Positions 5,472 through 5,671 of a stretch of DNA of 5,671 bases are shown in pieces (position 1 is the stretch's first letter; each line of letters starts with the position of its first letter). This DNA is from Enteractinococcus sp. Lineage in GTDB: Bacteria; Actinomycetota; Actinomycetes; Actinomycetales; Micrococcaceae. Location of the stretch: assembly GCA_029267455.1 (NCBI GenBank), contig JAJUIX010000097.1, forward strand, positions 1 through 5,671. The letters run 5' to 3'. The position numbers and the translations under genes were made by a program. The notes beneath the pieces are model-generated. The model saw nothing but the letters and a program-made list of their open reading frames with translations, ran no database searches and had not been told where the DNA came from.

Positions 5472-5483
5472 GGAAAACGTGTG

Positions 5484-5601
5484 TGCGGCGGTGTCCTACT
5501 CTCCCACACCCTCCCGGGTGCAGTACCATCGGCGCTGTGGGGCTTAGCTTCCGGGTTCGGAATGGGACCGGGCGTTTCCCCCACGCTAAAACCACCGCAA
5601 C
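5484..5601 (-). rRNA. rrf: 5S ribosomal RNA
   Basis: The minus strand gives a complete 118-nt 5S rRNA. Helix I pairs TGCGGTGGT near the 5' end with ACCGCCGCA at the 3' end (one U-G pair). Internal conserved stretches include AGCGTGGGGGAAACGCCCGG, CCCATTCCGAACCCGGAAGC, TAAGCCCCACAGCGCCGATG and GGGAGAGTAGG. The sequence is of actinobacterial type. Ends are set from the helix I pairing and may be off by one or two bases. It is the last gene of an rRNA operon whose 23S must lie beyond the right edge. Confidence 0.96.
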
Positions 5602-5671
5602 CCTATATCACCACCGGCAGGCGCCGGTGGGAAACCTCTGGGGTCACGACCTGGTGTCATGGCCTATGAAC
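5602..5671 (-). other. 23S-5S intergenic spacer (partial)
   Basis: These 70 bases precede the 5S gene on the minus strand. They hold a perfect 8-bp hairpin CCACCGGC/GCCGGTGG with a 4-nt loop (5611-5630) and a small palindrome GGTC-AC-GACC (5642-5651). The hairpin has no following U tract, so it is more likely an RNase processing signal than a terminator. I cannot place the 23S 3' end; it may begin at or just past the window edge. Confidence 0.6.

Noticed and set aside
5406..5669. 87-codon open frame on the plus strand
   Set aside because: It runs antisense through the 5S rRNA and its GC-rich terminator; the coding appearance comes from RNA-gene composition.

Overview
The window looks like an ordinary chromosomal segment of an actinobacterium, most likely a member of the Micrococcales with moderate rather than very high GC. 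The reasons are the actinobacterial-style 5S rRNA, the tRNA without an encoded CCA, the DsbA-like protein with an N-terminal anchor and a long acidic linker, an F420/NADP-reductase-like Rossmann protein, and an apparently leaderless gene. The taxon is inferred from style, not from a search.

Layout from left to right. Positions 1-41 show nothing I can assign. A minus-strand tRNA-Thr(UGU) at 91-164 is followed 2 nt downstream by a strong intrinsic terminator (42-89). Two further minus-strand genes lie upstream of it: a membrane-anchored DsbA-like thiol oxidoreductase (254-1090) and a small two-helix membrane protein of unknown function (1172-1651). Divergent to these, on the plus strand, are a fumarylacetoacetate-hydrolase-family enzyme (1783-2691) and an overlapping Rossmann-fold NADP-reductase-like protein (2678-3307), which form a translationally linked pair. 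They converge on a minus-strand ornithine cyclodeaminase/mu-crystallin-family gene (3370-4503, TTG start). The two units share a 17-bp perfect hairpin flanked by A and T runs, which should terminate transcription from both sides. A roughly 230-nt gap (4504-4735) holds inverted repeats and possible promoter elements for the cyclodeaminase-like gene.

The right end is the 3' end of an rRNA operon read on the minus strand: part of the 23S-5S spacer with a processing-type hairpin (5602-5671), the complete 5S rRNA (5484-5601), then two successive hairpins, one extremely GC-rich without a U tract and one AT-tailed. Directly downstream is an ElaA-like GNAT acetyltransferase (4736-5341). Its -10 box lies so close to the ATG that the mRNA is probably leaderless.

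Functional reading: the FAH-family enzyme, the NADP-type Rossmann protein and the cyclodeaminase-like protein fit small-molecule (aromatic, keto-acid or amine) catabolism, but no complete pathway is present and the substrates cannot be read from sequence. I do not see a phage, IS element, CRISPR array, toxin-antitoxin pair or defence island. The most notable points are regulatory architecture and a substituted position in the cyclodeaminase-like protein, not an obviously new system.
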